Below are positions 17,541 through 27,169 of a DNA stretch of 64,000 bases, piece after piece. Below the pieces are notes generated by a model. That model ran no database searches and had not been told where the DNA came from. It saw only the letters and a program-made list of their open reading frames with translations. This stretch comes from Granulicella aggregans. Its GTDB lineage: Bacteria > Acidobacteriota > Terriglobia > Terriglobales > Acidobacteriaceae. A program made the position numbers and the translations under genes. The first letter of the stretch is position 1. Every line of letters starts with the position of its first letter. The stretch is from contig NZ_JACHIP010000001.1 in the NCBI RefSeq assembly GCF_014203275.1, positions 992,001-1,056,000 on the forward strand. The letters run 5' to 3'.

Positions 17541-19763
17541 ATGGGCGTTGCGGCAGCGATCGATCGTTTCGAGAAGGTTTTGAAGTCGCTGCAGTGGGCG
17601 CGCGGATTGCGCGCCGGTGTCGCGGTCGCGGGAGCCATGACCGTATGCCGCCTGCTCGGATTGCCGATGGGATGGGCGGCGCTCGGCGGGTTTGAGGCAG
17701 TTCTGGTCGATAATGGCGGCCCGTACCGGTCTCGGCTGGAGACGATGGCTACGCTGCTCGCGGGCGGCAGCCTGGTCTGCGTCATTGGGGCGATGGTCGG
17801 CGGAAATCTATGGACTGCGGTAGCCGTGACGGCAGCGGTCTGCTTTGCGGCAACGTTCGCGCGAGTGGCATCGGAGCGAATCGCTTCGACGAGCGTGATC
17901 ATCCTGGTGCTGTACTTTGCGGGCTTTGGCGGAGCGGACCACAGCTTCACACATGCCTGCGCAGCCGCCCTGGAGTTCGTGCTCGGCGGCGTCTGGGCAG
18001 CAGCGCTGAGTCTGGTCTTATGGCCTGTCGACCCATTTCGACCGGCACGAAGAGAGGTGGCTGAATGCTACACGGTGCTCGCGGAGTTCTCCGGAAAGAT
18101 GCTGGTGGAGGAGTGGGCTGGCGACGGGGAACATGGCGCGGCTGCCGAAGAGAGACGGATCAGCCTGGAGCATACGGGGCACTTTCAACGGGCCATGCGG
18201 CTGCAGATGGAGAAGGCGCGACATGCGGTAGGGCGCGTTCCTGCTCGGATGACGGCGCGCACGGTGAGGGCGCGGAACCTGACCGTGTTGCTGGAGACGG
18301 CGGACATGCTCTTCGCGATCACCATGCGCTGGAGGGAACTGGCGGAGGTTGCGGACGATCCAGCGTCCTTCGCCGCGGTACGCGAGGCGGCCCGGTGGCT
18401 GAGCGGGGCGGAGTGGGCGATCTCGCGAGGCCTGAGGCAGCGGCCGGGGGATGGAGCGGCTTCGTATACGCCTGAGGGGTCGCATTCCTTGGAGCATGTG
18501 CAGCCAAGGCTGAAGCGACCGCGATGGCCGTTTGCCAAGGGGACGACGCGGGCTCACCTGGCGGCCGATGAACGCGACGCGCTCGAGAATGTGCAGATTG
18601 CGTTCGAAGCGGTACACGCGGTTTGGAGCGGTGTGGAACTGCGGGTGGGAGGCGCGGCGGCGCGATGGGAGATGCTCGCACACGACGAAGGCGATGAGGA
18701 TGTACGAGAGCCGGCGGCAGGAATGGGGCAGTATCGCTGGGTGGATGCATTACGTGCAAACTGGACGTTCGACTCGGTGATGATGAGACATGCGTTGCGG
18801 ATGGCCGTGGTGGGCGGCATCGATATTGTGCTGATGCGGTTGACGCATGTGCGACATGGGTCGTGGCTGGCGATGACATCGATCATTGTCCTACAGCCCT
18901 ATGGCTCGGGCACGCTGCGGCGCGGAATGCAGCGGGTGGGCGGGACGATCGCAGGTGGCGTTCTCGCGGCGGTACTGGCGACCGCGATCCACGGGCAAGC
19001 GGGGCTGATCGCGGTACTAGCCGTGGTCTCGGCGCTGACACTGGCAACCTACGCGGTGAACTATGCGTGGTACTGCTTCTTTCTGACGCCGACGTTTGTG
19101 TTGATGTCGATGCCGTACTTCCACGACTGGAGCTACGCCGCGGTGCGGATGGCGAACACGGTGCTGGGGGCGCTGGTAGCGGTTCTCGCCATGCGCTTGC
19201 TGTGGCCGGAACATGAGCACCTGGAGCTGGGCAGGCTTCTGGGCCGGGGAGCCAGCGCGGACGCAGGATACCTGCGCGCGATGACTCGCTACTGGCAGGT
19301 GAGCGGACCGGAGCGAGCCGTGGCGGAGCGCCAGATGCTGGCCCCGGCGAGACGACTTTCAGGACTCGCGATCAACGATGCCGAGGAGTCGCTGGACAGG
19401 ATGATGCTGGAGCCAGGGTTCGGCAGGAAGGCTACCTCTGGAGACATTCAAACCGAGGCACTGACCTTCGTGACGTATTTACGGCGACTGATGCGGGTTG
19501 CGACGACACTGACGACGGTGGGTTCAGGCGAGGAACGGACGATACGGCGCGTGGAAGCATTGATCGCTCGGCTGGAGGCCACCAGCGCGGCGCTTCTGGG
19601 CACGGGGCCGCTGACGGTGACTGCAGCTTTGGGCAACGCTTTCACTGCCGAGGACGATGGCAAGCCGGGAACGGTGGAGCAGCAGCAGATGAGGCGCATG
19701 GAGCGCCAGGTGGGCGTGCTGGAGAGGACGTCAGCGGAATTGCTAGGGAAAAGTCTCGGGTAG
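17541..19763 (+). CDS. FUSC family membrane protein (aromatic acid exporter-like)
   Basis: 740-residue inner-membrane protein of the FUSC/YccS/AaeB group. There are two hydrophobic blocks of several helices, at about residues 28-155 and 420-560 (for example WLAMTSIIVLQPYGSGTLRR, a hallmark of FUSC domains), separated by a large soluble domain. A cytoplasmic tail follows. Relatives act in efflux of aromatic carboxylates or fusaric acid, often with membrane-fusion partners, but none are adjacent here. The ATG at 17541 after TTGAGGCC is preferred over an upstream alternative start. It is convergent with the GNAT gene. Confidence 0.85.
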   Translation: MGVAAAIDRFEKVLKSLQWARGLRAGVAVAGAMTVCRLLGLPMGWAALGGFEAVLVDNGGPYRSRLETMATLLAGGSLVCVIGAMVGGNLWTAVAVTAAVCFAATFARVASERIASTSVIILVLYFAGFGGADHSFTHACAAALEFVLGGVWAAALSLVLWPVDPFRPARREVAECYTVLAEFSGKMLVEEWAGDGEHGAAAEERRISLEHTGHFQRAMRLQMEKARHAVGRVPARMTARTVRARNLTVLLETADMLFAITMRWRELAEVADDPASFAAVREAARWLSGAEWAISRGLRQRPGDGAASYTPEGSHSLEHVQPRLKRPRWPFAKGTTRAHLAADERDALENVQIAFEAVHAVWSGVELRVGGAAARWEMLAHDEGDEDVREPAAGMGQYRWVDALRANWTFDSVMMRHALRMAVVGGIDIVLMRLTHVRHGSWLAMTSIIVLQPYGSGTLRRGMQRVGGTIAGGVLAAVLATAIHGQAGLIAVLAVVSALTLATYAVNYAWYCFFLTPTFVLMSMPYFHDWSYAAVRMANTVLGALVAVLAMRLLWPEHEHLELGRLLGRGASADAGYLRAMTRYWQVSGPERAVAERQMLAPARRLSGLAINDAEESLDRMMLEPGFGRKATSGDIQTEALTFVTYLRRLMRVATTLTTVGSGEERTIRRVEALIARLEATSAALLGTGPLTVTAALGNAFTAEDDGKPGTVEQQQMRRMERQVGVLERTSAELLGKSLG

Positions 19764-19805
19764 GTTTTCATTCCTCGACCATCACAACCACTAGCCAGTG
19801 ATCGG

Positions 19806-20678
19806 TCAAAAGACAACCGATGGCAGCCACGCACCGGCAGGATCTTTATAAAATCCGGTGCTCATAAGCGTCATCGGCTGTGTAACGCGAAGACCGTTTT
19901 CCAGACACCACCGTAGCAGATCGCTGTTTCGGGAAGGCACCAGAATTCCCGGTCCGGCGATAGAATCCGCCGACGCGATCAACGCCTGCAGATCCAGATT
20001 TGTTTCCGCTGTGGAGTGGCCGAAGAATCCGAGATGCGAGGTGTACCCGGTGATTCGATCTTCGCGCTCTACGACCCTTGCGGTTCCTTTCCGGATCGCT
20101 TCTTCAAGATCGATCGCTCGATCGAATCCGTGAATCCGACTCGATAGCGCGTTGCAGGCGAGCTGATCTCCAAGCTGTGCGGGCCGCACCGAACATCCGG
20201 GAATAGACTTCTTGATCGGCGGCCCCTGCATGCAGGCCAGTGGTTCGCGAACATCGAAGCCGAGCAGCGAGTAAAGCGAAAAGGAACGATTGTGGAAGGC
20301 TGCCTGCACCAGCCGCACACCAAGTGCATCGCGTTCGGCGGCCCGATCCATCACAGCCTGCATGAGTTTGCGGCCTACCCCGAGATTTTGCACGCCCGGG
20401 TCGATGGTGATCGGACCTACGCCGCAGATGACGGAACTTTCATCGAGACAGTTGCTGCCCACCGCCCGGCCATCGACCTCCGCCACGACGCTATAACAGT
20501 CCGGACTTGAAAAGATCATCGAGAGCAGGCTGACACCTGCTTCCGATCCGGGAAGGTCGCAGGGAAAGCCATGAGAGGTATTGATTGCGAAGAAAGCGTC
20601 GTAGCATATTTGGCCGCATAGGGCGGCGTCTTCGGGGGTCGCCGTCCGGATGATCACCTCAGGCTGCGTTCGCGACAT
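19806..20678 (-). CDS. GNAT family N-acetyltransferase, tandem-domain
   Basis: 290-residue protein. The N-terminal half starts VIIRTATPEDAALCGQICYD, the classic GNAT beginning, and carries the acetyl-CoA loop around PGVQNLGVGRKLMQAV (Q/R-x-x-G-x-G/A pattern). The second half (about residues 160-290, VRPAQLGDQLACNALS to the C terminus) looks like another, degenerate GNAT unit ending in a strand-rich segment. The ATG at 20678 opens directly onto the domain; the open frame extends upstream but without similarity. It is divergent from the M20 peptidase with a 124-bp gap. The acceptor is unknown. Confidence 0.85.
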   Translation of the reverse strand: MSRTQPEVIIRTATPEDAALCGQICYDAFFAINTSHGFPCDLPGSEAGVSLLSMIFSSPDCYSVVAEVDGRAVGSNCLDESSVICGVGPITIDPGVQNLGVGRKLMQAVMDRAAERDALGVRLVQAAFHNRSFSLYSLLGFDVREPLACMQGPPIKKSIPGCSVRPAQLGDQLACNALSSRIHGFDRAIDLEEAIRKGTARVVEREDRITGYTSHLGFFGHSTAETNLDLQALIASADSIAGPGILVPSRNSDLLRWCLENGLRVTQPMTLMSTGFYKDPAGAWLPSVVF

Positions 20679-20802
20679 GAACCGGTCACCCTTTCCTGAC
20701 GCAAAGTGTACCAGCGACATGCGGGCATCAGTCTGCCCGTCGTTGACGATAATGTGTTGCCTGCAATTGCGGGCAGTGACTGCGTGATATTCTCCGGGAA
20801 TT

Positions 20803-22131
20803 ATGGCGAAGATTTGGATGAGCTCCCTGCTGGTTCTTACTGGTGGCTTTGCTGCCTTTGGGCAGACGGCGATTGCGCCGGTCGAAAGCACGATGATTCG
20901 GTCGGTCGATACGCAGAACCGCGCGGCAGTGGCGATGCTCGAAAAGATCGTCAACATCAACAGCGGAACGATGAATATCCCAGGCGTGATTGCGGTGAAG
21001 GACGAGATCGAGCCTCGGCTGCGCGCACTCGGCTTCAAGACGCGATGGGTGGCGATGGACGATGCTCACCGCGCAGGCGATCTCGTGGCAGAGCATGCGT
21101 GCCCGCTGGGCAATGGCAACTGCGGCAAGCGGATGCTGCTAATAGGCCACATGGACACGGTCTTCGAGAAGGACAGCAGCTTCCAGACCTACATGATGGT
21201 TCCCGACGGCACGGGGAATGTAGCGACGGGCCCTGGCGTGAACGATATGAAGGGCGGACTGGTGGTCATGCTGGTTGCGCTGGGAGCGATGCAGTCCGCC
21301 GGCGTTCTGGACACGGCAGAGATCCGTATCGTTCTGAGCGGGGACGAAGAACGGCATGGCGATCCGATCGCGGTAACGCGCAAGGACATGATCGACGCGG
21401 CGAAGCTGAGCGATGTCGCGTTCGAGTTTGAGAGCGGGGTGCGGCGGCAGGGGGTGGATACCATCAGCATCTCGCGACGGAGCTCGGTCACCTGGCATCT
21501 GGATACGACAGGAAAGAGCGGGCATTCTTCACAGATATTCTCCGATTACATGGGGGCCGGCGCGATCTACGAGATGACGCGTATCGTTGACGCGTTTCGG
21601 ACGCAACTGCCGGAGCCGGGACTAACATTCAACGTGGGCCTGATGCTCGGCGGAGCGACCGCTGAGTTGAATGAATCGAAGCTCGGAGGCCGTGCGACCG
21701 GCAAGGCGAACGTCGTGCCTCCCACTGCCATCGCCATTGGCGACATACGGACGCTGGACAACGGTCAGAGCGAGCGCGTGGAGCAGAAGATGCGGGAGAT
21801 CGTGGGCAAGCATCTGCCCCGGACGGGAGCAACGATCTCTTTTGACGAGGCCTATCCGGCGATGCCGGTGACCGAAGCGGGCCACGACCTGGTAAGGCAG
21901 TTGAATGCGGTGAACGCGACGCTCGGCTTTCCGCCGATGCCGGAGCTGGACCCGATGCTGCGCGGTGCTGGCGACATCTCGTTCATTGCGGCGTATCTTC
22001 CGGGGCTTGTGGGCACCGGCGCGATGGGTGAGGGTGCGCACGCCGATGGCGAGATCGTCTATCTCGACTCCATCGCGAAGCAGGCGAAGCGGAATGCGCT
22101 GATGATGTACCGGTTGAGTCAGCAGAAGTAA
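20803..22131 (+). CDS. M20 family metallopeptidase (glutamate carboxypeptidase-like), exported
   Basis: 442-residue dinuclear zinc peptidase. The N terminus is a signal peptide (MSSLLVLTGGFAAFGQ). The metal-binding motif LIGHMDTVF, the bridging-aspartate motif GPGVNDMKGG, the catalytic SGDEERHG and a late GEGAHADGE fit the M20A/CPG2 branch, with a dimerisation domain in the middle (about residues 230-340). Relatives remove C-terminal glutamate from folates or peptides, or hydrolyse dipeptides, in the periplasm. It stands alone between the divergent GNAT and convergent MATE genes. Confidence 0.92.
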   Translation: MAKIWMSSLLVLTGGFAAFGQTAIAPVESTMIRSVDTQNRAAVAMLEKIVNINSGTMNIPGVIAVKDEIEPRLRALGFKTRWVAMDDAHRAGDLVAEHACPLGNGNCGKRMLLIGHMDTVFEKDSSFQTYMMVPDGTGNVATGPGVNDMKGGLVVMLVALGAMQSAGVLDTAEIRIVLSGDEERHGDPIAVTRKDMIDAAKLSDVAFEFESGVRRQGVDTISISRRSSVTWHLDTTGKSGHSSQIFSDYMGAGAIYEMTRIVDAFRTQLPEPGLTFNVGLMLGGATAELNESKLGGRATGKANVVPPTAIAIGDIRTLDNGQSERVEQKMREIVGKHLPRTGATISFDEAYPAMPVTEAGHDLVRQLNAVNATLGFPPMPELDPMLRGAGDISFIAAYLPGLVGTGAMGEGAHADGEIVYLDSIAKQAKRNALMMYRLSQQK

Positions 22132-22153
22132 ACGGCGGGGCGTACGGCGAAGG

Positions 22154-23524
22154 CTAATCGGCAACCGGGATCAGCGTCGCGATTTTGCCTGCGGTGCGAT
22201 GCCAGCTTGTAACCAGAGCTGCGCCGGCGATGATGAGGCCGAGGCACAACCCCATCCACAGGCCGACCGCACCGAGCTTGTAGTGGAAGCCGAGCAGGAC
22301 GCCCACGGGCAAGCCGATCAGCCAGTATCCGATGAGGTGGACAAAGAGGCCGATGTGGGTGTTTCCGGCTCCGCGTAGAGCTCCGGTGGCCGTGATCTGG
22401 ACGCCATCGAAGAACTGGAAGGCGGCCGCAACGAGCAGCAGAGGGACAGCGGCGGCGATCACTGCGGGGTCGACGGTAAACGCGCGGGCGATGAGGTTCG
22501 GCATCAGGACCAGCACGGCCGAGGCGCAGAGCATGAAGGCTGCGCCGAGGCCTATGGAGGTCCAGCCTGCGGCGCGGGCTTCTCCCGGAGACTTGCGGCC
22601 GATGGCCTGACCGACGCGAACCGACGCTGCAGCCGAGATGGCGAACGGCACCATGAACGTGATGCTGGCGACGTTGAGAGCGATCTCGTGGCCGGCAAGC
22701 GGGAGTGGGCCGAAGGTCCCGATGAGATAGGTCACGGCGCCGAAGATGGAGATCTCGACGAAGATCTGCGCACCAACGGGGGCCCCGAAGAGGGTGAGCT
22801 CGCGGAGACGGCTGTACTCGATACGGCGCGTGACCGAACGCAGGCCGTAGGTATGTTTGCGGTCGAAGTACCAGATGGCGGCGAAGAAGCAGAGGGCCAG
22901 ATAAAGGCGAGCGAGGGCGGTGGAGATGGCGGCTCCCACCACTCCGTGCCCCGGAAGCGTGATCGGCCCCCAGTGGTGCGGGAAGAGGAAGGCCCAGTCC
23001 AGCAGCGCGTTGACGACGTTGGCCGTAACGAGAGCTATTGCGATGGACCTGGCGTGGTTGAAGGCCTGGAGATAGCGACGAAACGTGAGCGCAAGAATGA
23101 GCGGGGGGGTGCCGAGGTTGAGGACGCGAAGGAAGGTCACTGCCTGATCGCGGATGACGGGGTCGACGGGGAAGTACGCAAGGCCATAGCTGGCGGCGTG
23201 GACGACGGCCATGAGGATGGCGATGAGAATGGCTGAGAGCACGAGGCCGTGGATGAGCCAGCGGTTAGCTTCGTCGAACTTGCCCGCGCCATGGGACTGC
23301 GAGAGGTAGGTATCGAGACCGAGCAGGACGCCGCCGATGCCGAAGGCGATGGTGTTGTAGAGAACCTGCGCGAGGGCGACGGCGGAGATGGTGATCGCCG
23401 GGTGAGGCAGGTGGCCGACCATGATGGTGTCGACTACGGCCATGAACATCCATCCGACCTCCGCAAGGATGAGAGGCAAGGCTAGAGCGAGGACCGAACG
23501 AATTTGAGGACGGATGGGGAGCAT
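22154..23524 (-). CDS. MATE family multidrug efflux pump
   Basis: 456-residue inner-membrane antiporter with twelve predicted helices in two six-helix MatE halves. The first helix LALPLILAEVGWMFMAVVDT and VVDTIMVGHL are family hallmarks. The second half begins near ELTLFGAPVGAQIFVEISIF. NorM-like members export cationic drugs in exchange for sodium or protons. The length is normal. The ATG at 23524 is 49 bp from the next upstream minus gene (a GNAT), which suggests read-through from that gene. Confidence 0.93.
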   Translation of the reverse strand: MLPIRPQIRSVLALALPLILAEVGWMFMAVVDTIMVGHLPHPAITISAVALAQVLYNTIAFGIGGVLLGLDTYLSQSHGAGKFDEANRWLIHGLVLSAILIAILMAVVHAASYGLAYFPVDPVIRDQAVTFLRVLNLGTPPLILALTFRRYLQAFNHARSIAIALVTANVVNALLDWAFLFPHHWGPITLPGHGVVGAAISTALARLYLALCFFAAIWYFDRKHTYGLRSVTRRIEYSRLRELTLFGAPVGAQIFVEISIFGAVTYLIGTFGPLPLAGHEIALNVASITFMVPFAISAAASVRVGQAIGRKSPGEARAAGWTSIGLGAAFMLCASAVLVLMPNLIARAFTVDPAVIAAAVPLLLVAAAFQFFDGVQITATGALRGAGNTHIGLFVHLIGYWLIGLPVGVLLGFHYKLGAVGLWMGLCLGLIIAGAALVTSWHRTAGKIATLIPVAD

Positions 23525-23573
23525 GGGAGCGGGTGAGCTTCCATGATAACCGCCGACGATAGATGGACCTGAA

Positions 23574-24275
23574 CTAGACGACGACTAGCTTGTGGAGCTT
23601 GATGCTGCGGACAGTCTGGAACCCGAGCTTGAGGTAGAGATTGACGGCGGTGGCATTCGTTGCGGTGACGTGCAGCCAGGAGACGATGCCTTGCGCGCGG
23701 TGAAGCCTGGCAAGATGCCACAGGAGATGAGCAGCATAGCCTTGGCCGCGATGGTCAGGATGGGTGCAGAGGCCGCTCATCTCGGAGTAGCCGGGGAAGA
23801 CCAGACGCTCGCCACCCATGGCGATGAGTTCGTTCGTTTCGCCGGAGTGGATCCCGAAGTAGGAGCCCATCTCGCAGGTCCGGCGGCGGAAGAAGCCGGG
23901 GAAGGCAATATCGGTTAGCGCGACCATCTCGGCGGCGCGCGAACAGTCGAGTGGGAGGATGCCGGGGTAGGGTGGTGGCAATTCCACCTCGGGCGGCAGG
24001 ATCATCTGGAGGACGTCGATGGAGGTCTCGACTTTGAGTTGCGCGGCGGCGGGGTCGGCTTCACCGAGAGCTGTTGCCCAGACGTATTCGTCAGGCGTGA
24101 GGAGTTCGCGAAGGTGGCTGAGAGCTTTCGTAGTGGGGGTTGCGATCGCGGCAAAAGGAGCGACTGCGGCAGGATAGCGTGTCGCTTCGCCTGAGGTGAT
24201 GGCAAGGCGCGCGTGGGTGGTTTGGAGCGCGGTGAGGACGAAGTTTAGGAAGAGGGGTTCGGGTAACTGTTGCAT
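23574..24275 (-). CDS. GNAT family N-acetyltransferase (FR47-like)
   Basis: 233-residue acetyltransferase. The N-terminal ~100 residues are unassigned and the GNAT domain is in the C-terminal half. Strand 4 (YSEMSGLCTHPDHRG) leads to the acetyl-CoA loop RGQGYAAHLL, followed by the helix and ATNATAVNLYLKLGFQTV, the standard end of the fold. Probably cytoplasmic; substrate unknown. It lies just upstream of the MATE gene on the same strand and just downstream of a small membrane-protein frame. Confidence 0.88.
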   Translation of the reverse strand: MQQLPEPLFLNFVLTALQTTHARLAITSGEATRYPAAVAPFAAIATPTTKALSHLRELLTPDEYVWATALGEADPAAAQLKVETSIDVLQMILPPEVELPPPYPGILPLDCSRAAEMVALTDIAFPGFFRRRTCEMGSYFGIHSGETNELIAMGGERLVFPGYSEMSGLCTHPDHRGQGYAAHLLWHLARLHRAQGIVSWLHVTATNATAVNLYLKLGFQTVRSIKLHKLVVV

Positions 24276-24281
24276 GTATGC

Positions 24282-24482
24282 CTAATTGGAAATCAATGAC
24301 TTGATGCCGATGCCGAGAAGCATCAGTCCGGCAATTAGAGACACCGGTCGCCTTGACCATCTGGAGCGTGGCCTATCCCATGACGTCATAGCGTCAGCGT
24401 CTCCAACGGAGAAATTCTTTCCAAACGTAGCAACTGCTAGTACGGCGCAACCAGCAATTATTAAAGTTATCGCGACAAACAT
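24282..24482 (-). CDS. Small two-helix membrane protein, hypothetical
   Basis: 66 residues with two hydrophobic stretches (FVAITLIIAGCAVLAVATF and VSLIAGLMLLGIGIKSLI) joined by a polar, arginine-rich loop. This is the layout of many small inner-membrane proteins. The ATG at 24482 has a purine-rich stretch (AGAGGG) upstream. No family was recognised. It lies between thrC and a GNAT gene on the same strand. Confidence 0.5.
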   Translation of the reverse strand: MFVAITLIIAGCAVLAVATFGKNFSVGDADAMTSWDRPRSRWSRRPVSLIAGLMLLGIGIKSLISN

Positions 24483-24521
24483 TGTTTTCCCTCTGCTCTC
24501 CTTTTCTATGAGGTGCTTGAT

Positions 24522-25784
24522 CTATTGTGGGGTGATGATGCCTCCTACAGGAAGGCTCTTCGGCAACGAGCCGGGGCGGCGGAGGTGCATGGCCTCGGCG
24601 GTCATGTCCGTGTACTTGAGGCCAGCACCGGTGTTGAACAGGACGACGCGGTCGGTGGGAGTGAGTTCGCCGGTGGCCAGGAGCTGGTCGTAGGCAGCGG
24701 TGGCCGCCGCGCCTTCAGGCGAGAGGAAGATGCCTTCGTTCTTCGCATAGTCGAGGATGCTTGCCAGAATTGTTTCATCATCGACGGCGAGGGCCTTGCC
24801 ACCTGAGGCGCGGACGATGTCGAGAATGATGCTGTCTCCGTAGGGCTTGGGTACACGGAGGCCGGCGGCGAAGGTCGCAGCGTTCTGGAAGAACTCGCTG
24901 GCGGGCTTGCCTTCGTCGAAGGCGCGGGCTACGGGAGCGCAGCCGGAAGCTTGCAGGGCGTACATCTTCGGGCGTTTAGAACCGGGAGCGATCCAGCCGA
25001 TGGCTTCCATCTCTTCGAAGGCCTTCCACATGCCGATCAGGCCGACACCGCCGCCAGTGGGATAGAAGACAGCGTCAGGATAGGTCCATTGGAGCTGCTC
25101 GACGAGTTCGTAGCCCATGGTCTTCTTGCCTTCGACGCGGAAGGGTTCTTTGAGCGTGGAGATGTCAAACCAGGTCTCTTCGGCGGGGGTGTTCGCTTCG
25201 CGCTGCGACTTGATCTGTTCGCCGACTAAACGTGCGCAATCGGAGATGAGGCCGTCGACCATGTGGACATCGGCTCCGTAGACGACGCCTTCGAGGTAGT
25301 TGGCGAAGGGAACGTCCTGAGGCATATAGATGTGGGCGGCGATGTCAGCAGCAGCGGCGTAGGCAGCAAGGGCTCCGGCGGCGTTGCCCGCAGAAGGGAC
25401 AGCAAGGTGCTTGAGACCGTAGTGCTTCGCCATGGTGACGGCGAGCGAGAGGCCGCGGGCCTTGAAGGTGCCAGTGGGGTTCGCGCCTTCTTCCTTGATG
25501 AAGAGGCCGGGATAGCGCTTGCTCTGCAGCATGGGCGTCCAGCCTTCGCCGAGGGTGACCGGGGTGACGTCAGGCAGAACGCTGGCGTAGCGCCACATGC
25601 CGAGCGAGGTGGAAGACGCCACCGCGCGAGCGGCGGGATCTTCACGCTGGGCGGAGCGCCTGAGGGCGTCCATGTCGTACCGGACGTAGAGCGAGCCAGC
25701 GCAAAGGGGACAGAGGGTCTGCGGGGTGTCGGCTGGAAGATGGTGATGGCAGCGGGAGCACTCGAGGAAGGCGATCTGGGGCAT
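24522..25784 (-). CDS. thrC: Threonine synthase
   Basis: 420-residue PLP enzyme that converts O-phosphohomoserine to threonine. The N terminus carries a zinc-ribbon-like knuckle with C9, C12, C25 and C28. The PLP lysine is K108 in NPTGTFKARG. The phosphate-binding glycine loop is YPTGGGVGLIG. SAGNAAGALAAY is typical of fold-type II PLP enzymes. The length fits the class with a short N-terminal domain. It is alone on this strand; the other aspartate-family genes of the window (asd, lysC) are about 9 kb away on the other strand. A mis-assignment to a general PLP lyase of the same fold is possible but less likely. Confidence 0.9.
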   Translation of the reverse strand: MPQIAFLECSRCHHHLPADTPQTLCPLCAGSLYVRYDMDALRRSAQREDPAARAVASSTSLGMWRYASVLPDVTPVTLGEGWTPMLQSKRYPGLFIKEEGANPTGTFKARGLSLAVTMAKHYGLKHLAVPSAGNAAGALAAYAAAADIAAHIYMPQDVPFANYLEGVVYGADVHMVDGLISDCARLVGEQIKSQREANTPAEETWFDISTLKEPFRVEGKKTMGYELVEQLQWTYPDAVFYPTGGGVGLIGMWKAFEEMEAIGWIAPGSKRPKMYALQASGCAPVARAFDEGKPASEFFQNAATFAAGLRVPKPYGDSIILDIVRASGGKALAVDDETILASILDYAKNEGIFLSPEGAAATAAYDQLLATGELTPTDRVVLFNTGAGLKYTDMTAEAMHLRRPGSLPKSLPVGGIITPQ

Positions 25785-25843
25785 CTCTCTATGCTACCTA
25801 CTCGGCGGAGGCGCTGCTAACTGTCCTGGGCTCTCAAGGAGTA

Positions 25844-25872
25844 ACGGCTCCCTCAAAAACTGAGGGAGCCGT
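25844..25872. terminator. Hairpin between gnd and thrC, probable terminator
   Basis: Perfect 12-bp stem ACGGCTCCCTCA / TGAGGGAGCCGT with loop AAAAC. The T-rich flank (CATCCTTTTC) lies on the plus-strand 3' side. For gnd, which reads on the minus strand, the tail is not T-rich, so efficiency is uncertain. Confidence 0.6.
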
Positions 25873-25909
25873 CATCCTTTTCAAAGCTCAAACACAATCA
25901 TCGAGCTTG

Positions 25910-26932
25910 CTACTTCTTTTCGGGTACTTCGTGGTGTCCGCCGAACTGGAAACGCATCGCCGAGAGCAGCTTATCCGCGAACAAGGAGTTGCCCCTCGAG
26001 CTGAAGCGCTCGTAGAGAGATGCGGTGAGGACAGGGGTGGGTACGCCTTCGTCGATTGCGGCCTTGATCGTCCAGCGGCCTTCGCCGGAGTCGGAGACGC
26101 GGCCGCCGAACTTCGACATCTGCGGGTCATCGATGAGAGCCGTGGCGGTGAGATCGAGTAGCCACGAAGCGATGACGCTGCCGCGACGCCAGACTTCGGT
26201 GATCTCGGGCAGGTCGAACTCGTACTGATAGTGCTCCGGATCGCGCAGGGGCGTCGTCTCGGCGTCGATTTCGGCGACATGCTTGCCGATGTTTGCGGCC
26301 TTCAGCACGGCGAGGCCCTCCGCATAAGCGGCCATCATGCCGTACTCGATGCCGTTATGCACCATCTTGGTGAAGTGACCCGCGCCATTGGGGCCGCAGT
26401 AGAGATAGCCGTCTTCGGCGGTGCCGATGCCGGTCGGGCGACCGGGAGTGCGGTCGATGCTGCCCGGGCCGGGGGCGATGGTCTTGAAGATGGGATCGAG
26501 GTGCTCGACGATCGCTTTGCTGCCGCCGATCATCATGCAGTAGCCGCGCTCGAGGCCCCAGACGCCGCCGCTGGTTCCAACGTCGACATACTCGATGCCC
26601 TTCTCGGCGAGCATCTTCGCGCGAGCGATATCGTCGATGTAATAGGAGTTTCCACCGTCGATGAGGATGTCGCCGGGTTCAAGGTGCGGAGCGATCGCTT
26701 CGACGGTCTGCTCGACCACGCCTGCAGGAATCATCAGCCAGATGGCGCGTGGCTTGGCCAGCTTGCCGATCAGGTCCTCCATGGACGAGGCACCGGTGAC
26801 GCCATTTTCCTTCGCGAGATCCGCGACAGTCGCAGCACTTCTATCAAACACAACGCACTCGTGGCCGTTCTTCGCGAGACGTTTGACCATGTTCGCGCCC
26901 ATTCGTCCAAGCCCTACCATTGCAAGTTGCAT
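25910..26932 (-). CDS. gnd: 6-phosphogluconate dehydrogenase, decarboxylating (YqeC/Gnd2 type)
   Basis: 340-residue enzyme of the oxidative pentose phosphate pathway. The N-terminal Rossmann motif is MVGLGRMGANMV. The substrate signature is DILIDGGNSYY and the catalytic region is GPNGAGHFTKMVHNGIEYG. The ~340-residue length identifies the short, often NAD-preferring class, not the ~470-residue class. The ATG at 26932 is fixed by an AAGGAG ribosome site; the frame is open upstream without similarity. A hairpin follows the stop. Confidence 0.95.
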   Translation of the reverse strand: MQLAMVGLGRMGANMVKRLAKNGHECVVFDRSAATVADLAKENGVTGASSMEDLIGKLAKPRAIWLMIPAGVVEQTVEAIAPHLEPGDILIDGGNSYYIDDIARAKMLAEKGIEYVDVGTSGGVWGLERGYCMMIGGSKAIVEHLDPIFKTIAPGPGSIDRTPGRPTGIGTAEDGYLYCGPNGAGHFTKMVHNGIEYGMMAAYAEGLAVLKAANIGKHVAEIDAETTPLRDPEHYQYEFDLPEITEVWRRGSVIASWLLDLTATALIDDPQMSKFGGRVSDSGEGRWTIKAAIDEGVPTPVLTASLYERFSSRGNSLFADKLLSAMRFQFGGHHEVPEKK

Positions 26933-27169
26933 ATCTTCTCCTTGATTTCGTTGTAGATGATTAGAACGCAAGATGGCATTCATGGCGCGGTCGAATTGTA
27001 AAAATATCGTGCCGCGCAACATCAACGGGAATCGTCCTGGGACTGGTCGCTAGACCGTGCATTGTCCTTCGAGCAATCAACTGGCTCGGCGGAGGCGAAA
27101 TAGTGGGTTTTTGGGGCGCGACGGGGCAGCGGTCCGGAAGACCGCTAAGACAACACTTCAGAGCAACTG

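Noticed and set aside
20720..20785. Possible hairpin GTCTGCCCG ... CGGGCAGTGAC between the GNAT and M20 genes
   Set aside because: Arms are imperfect and far apart; no clear promoter or regulator link, so not called.
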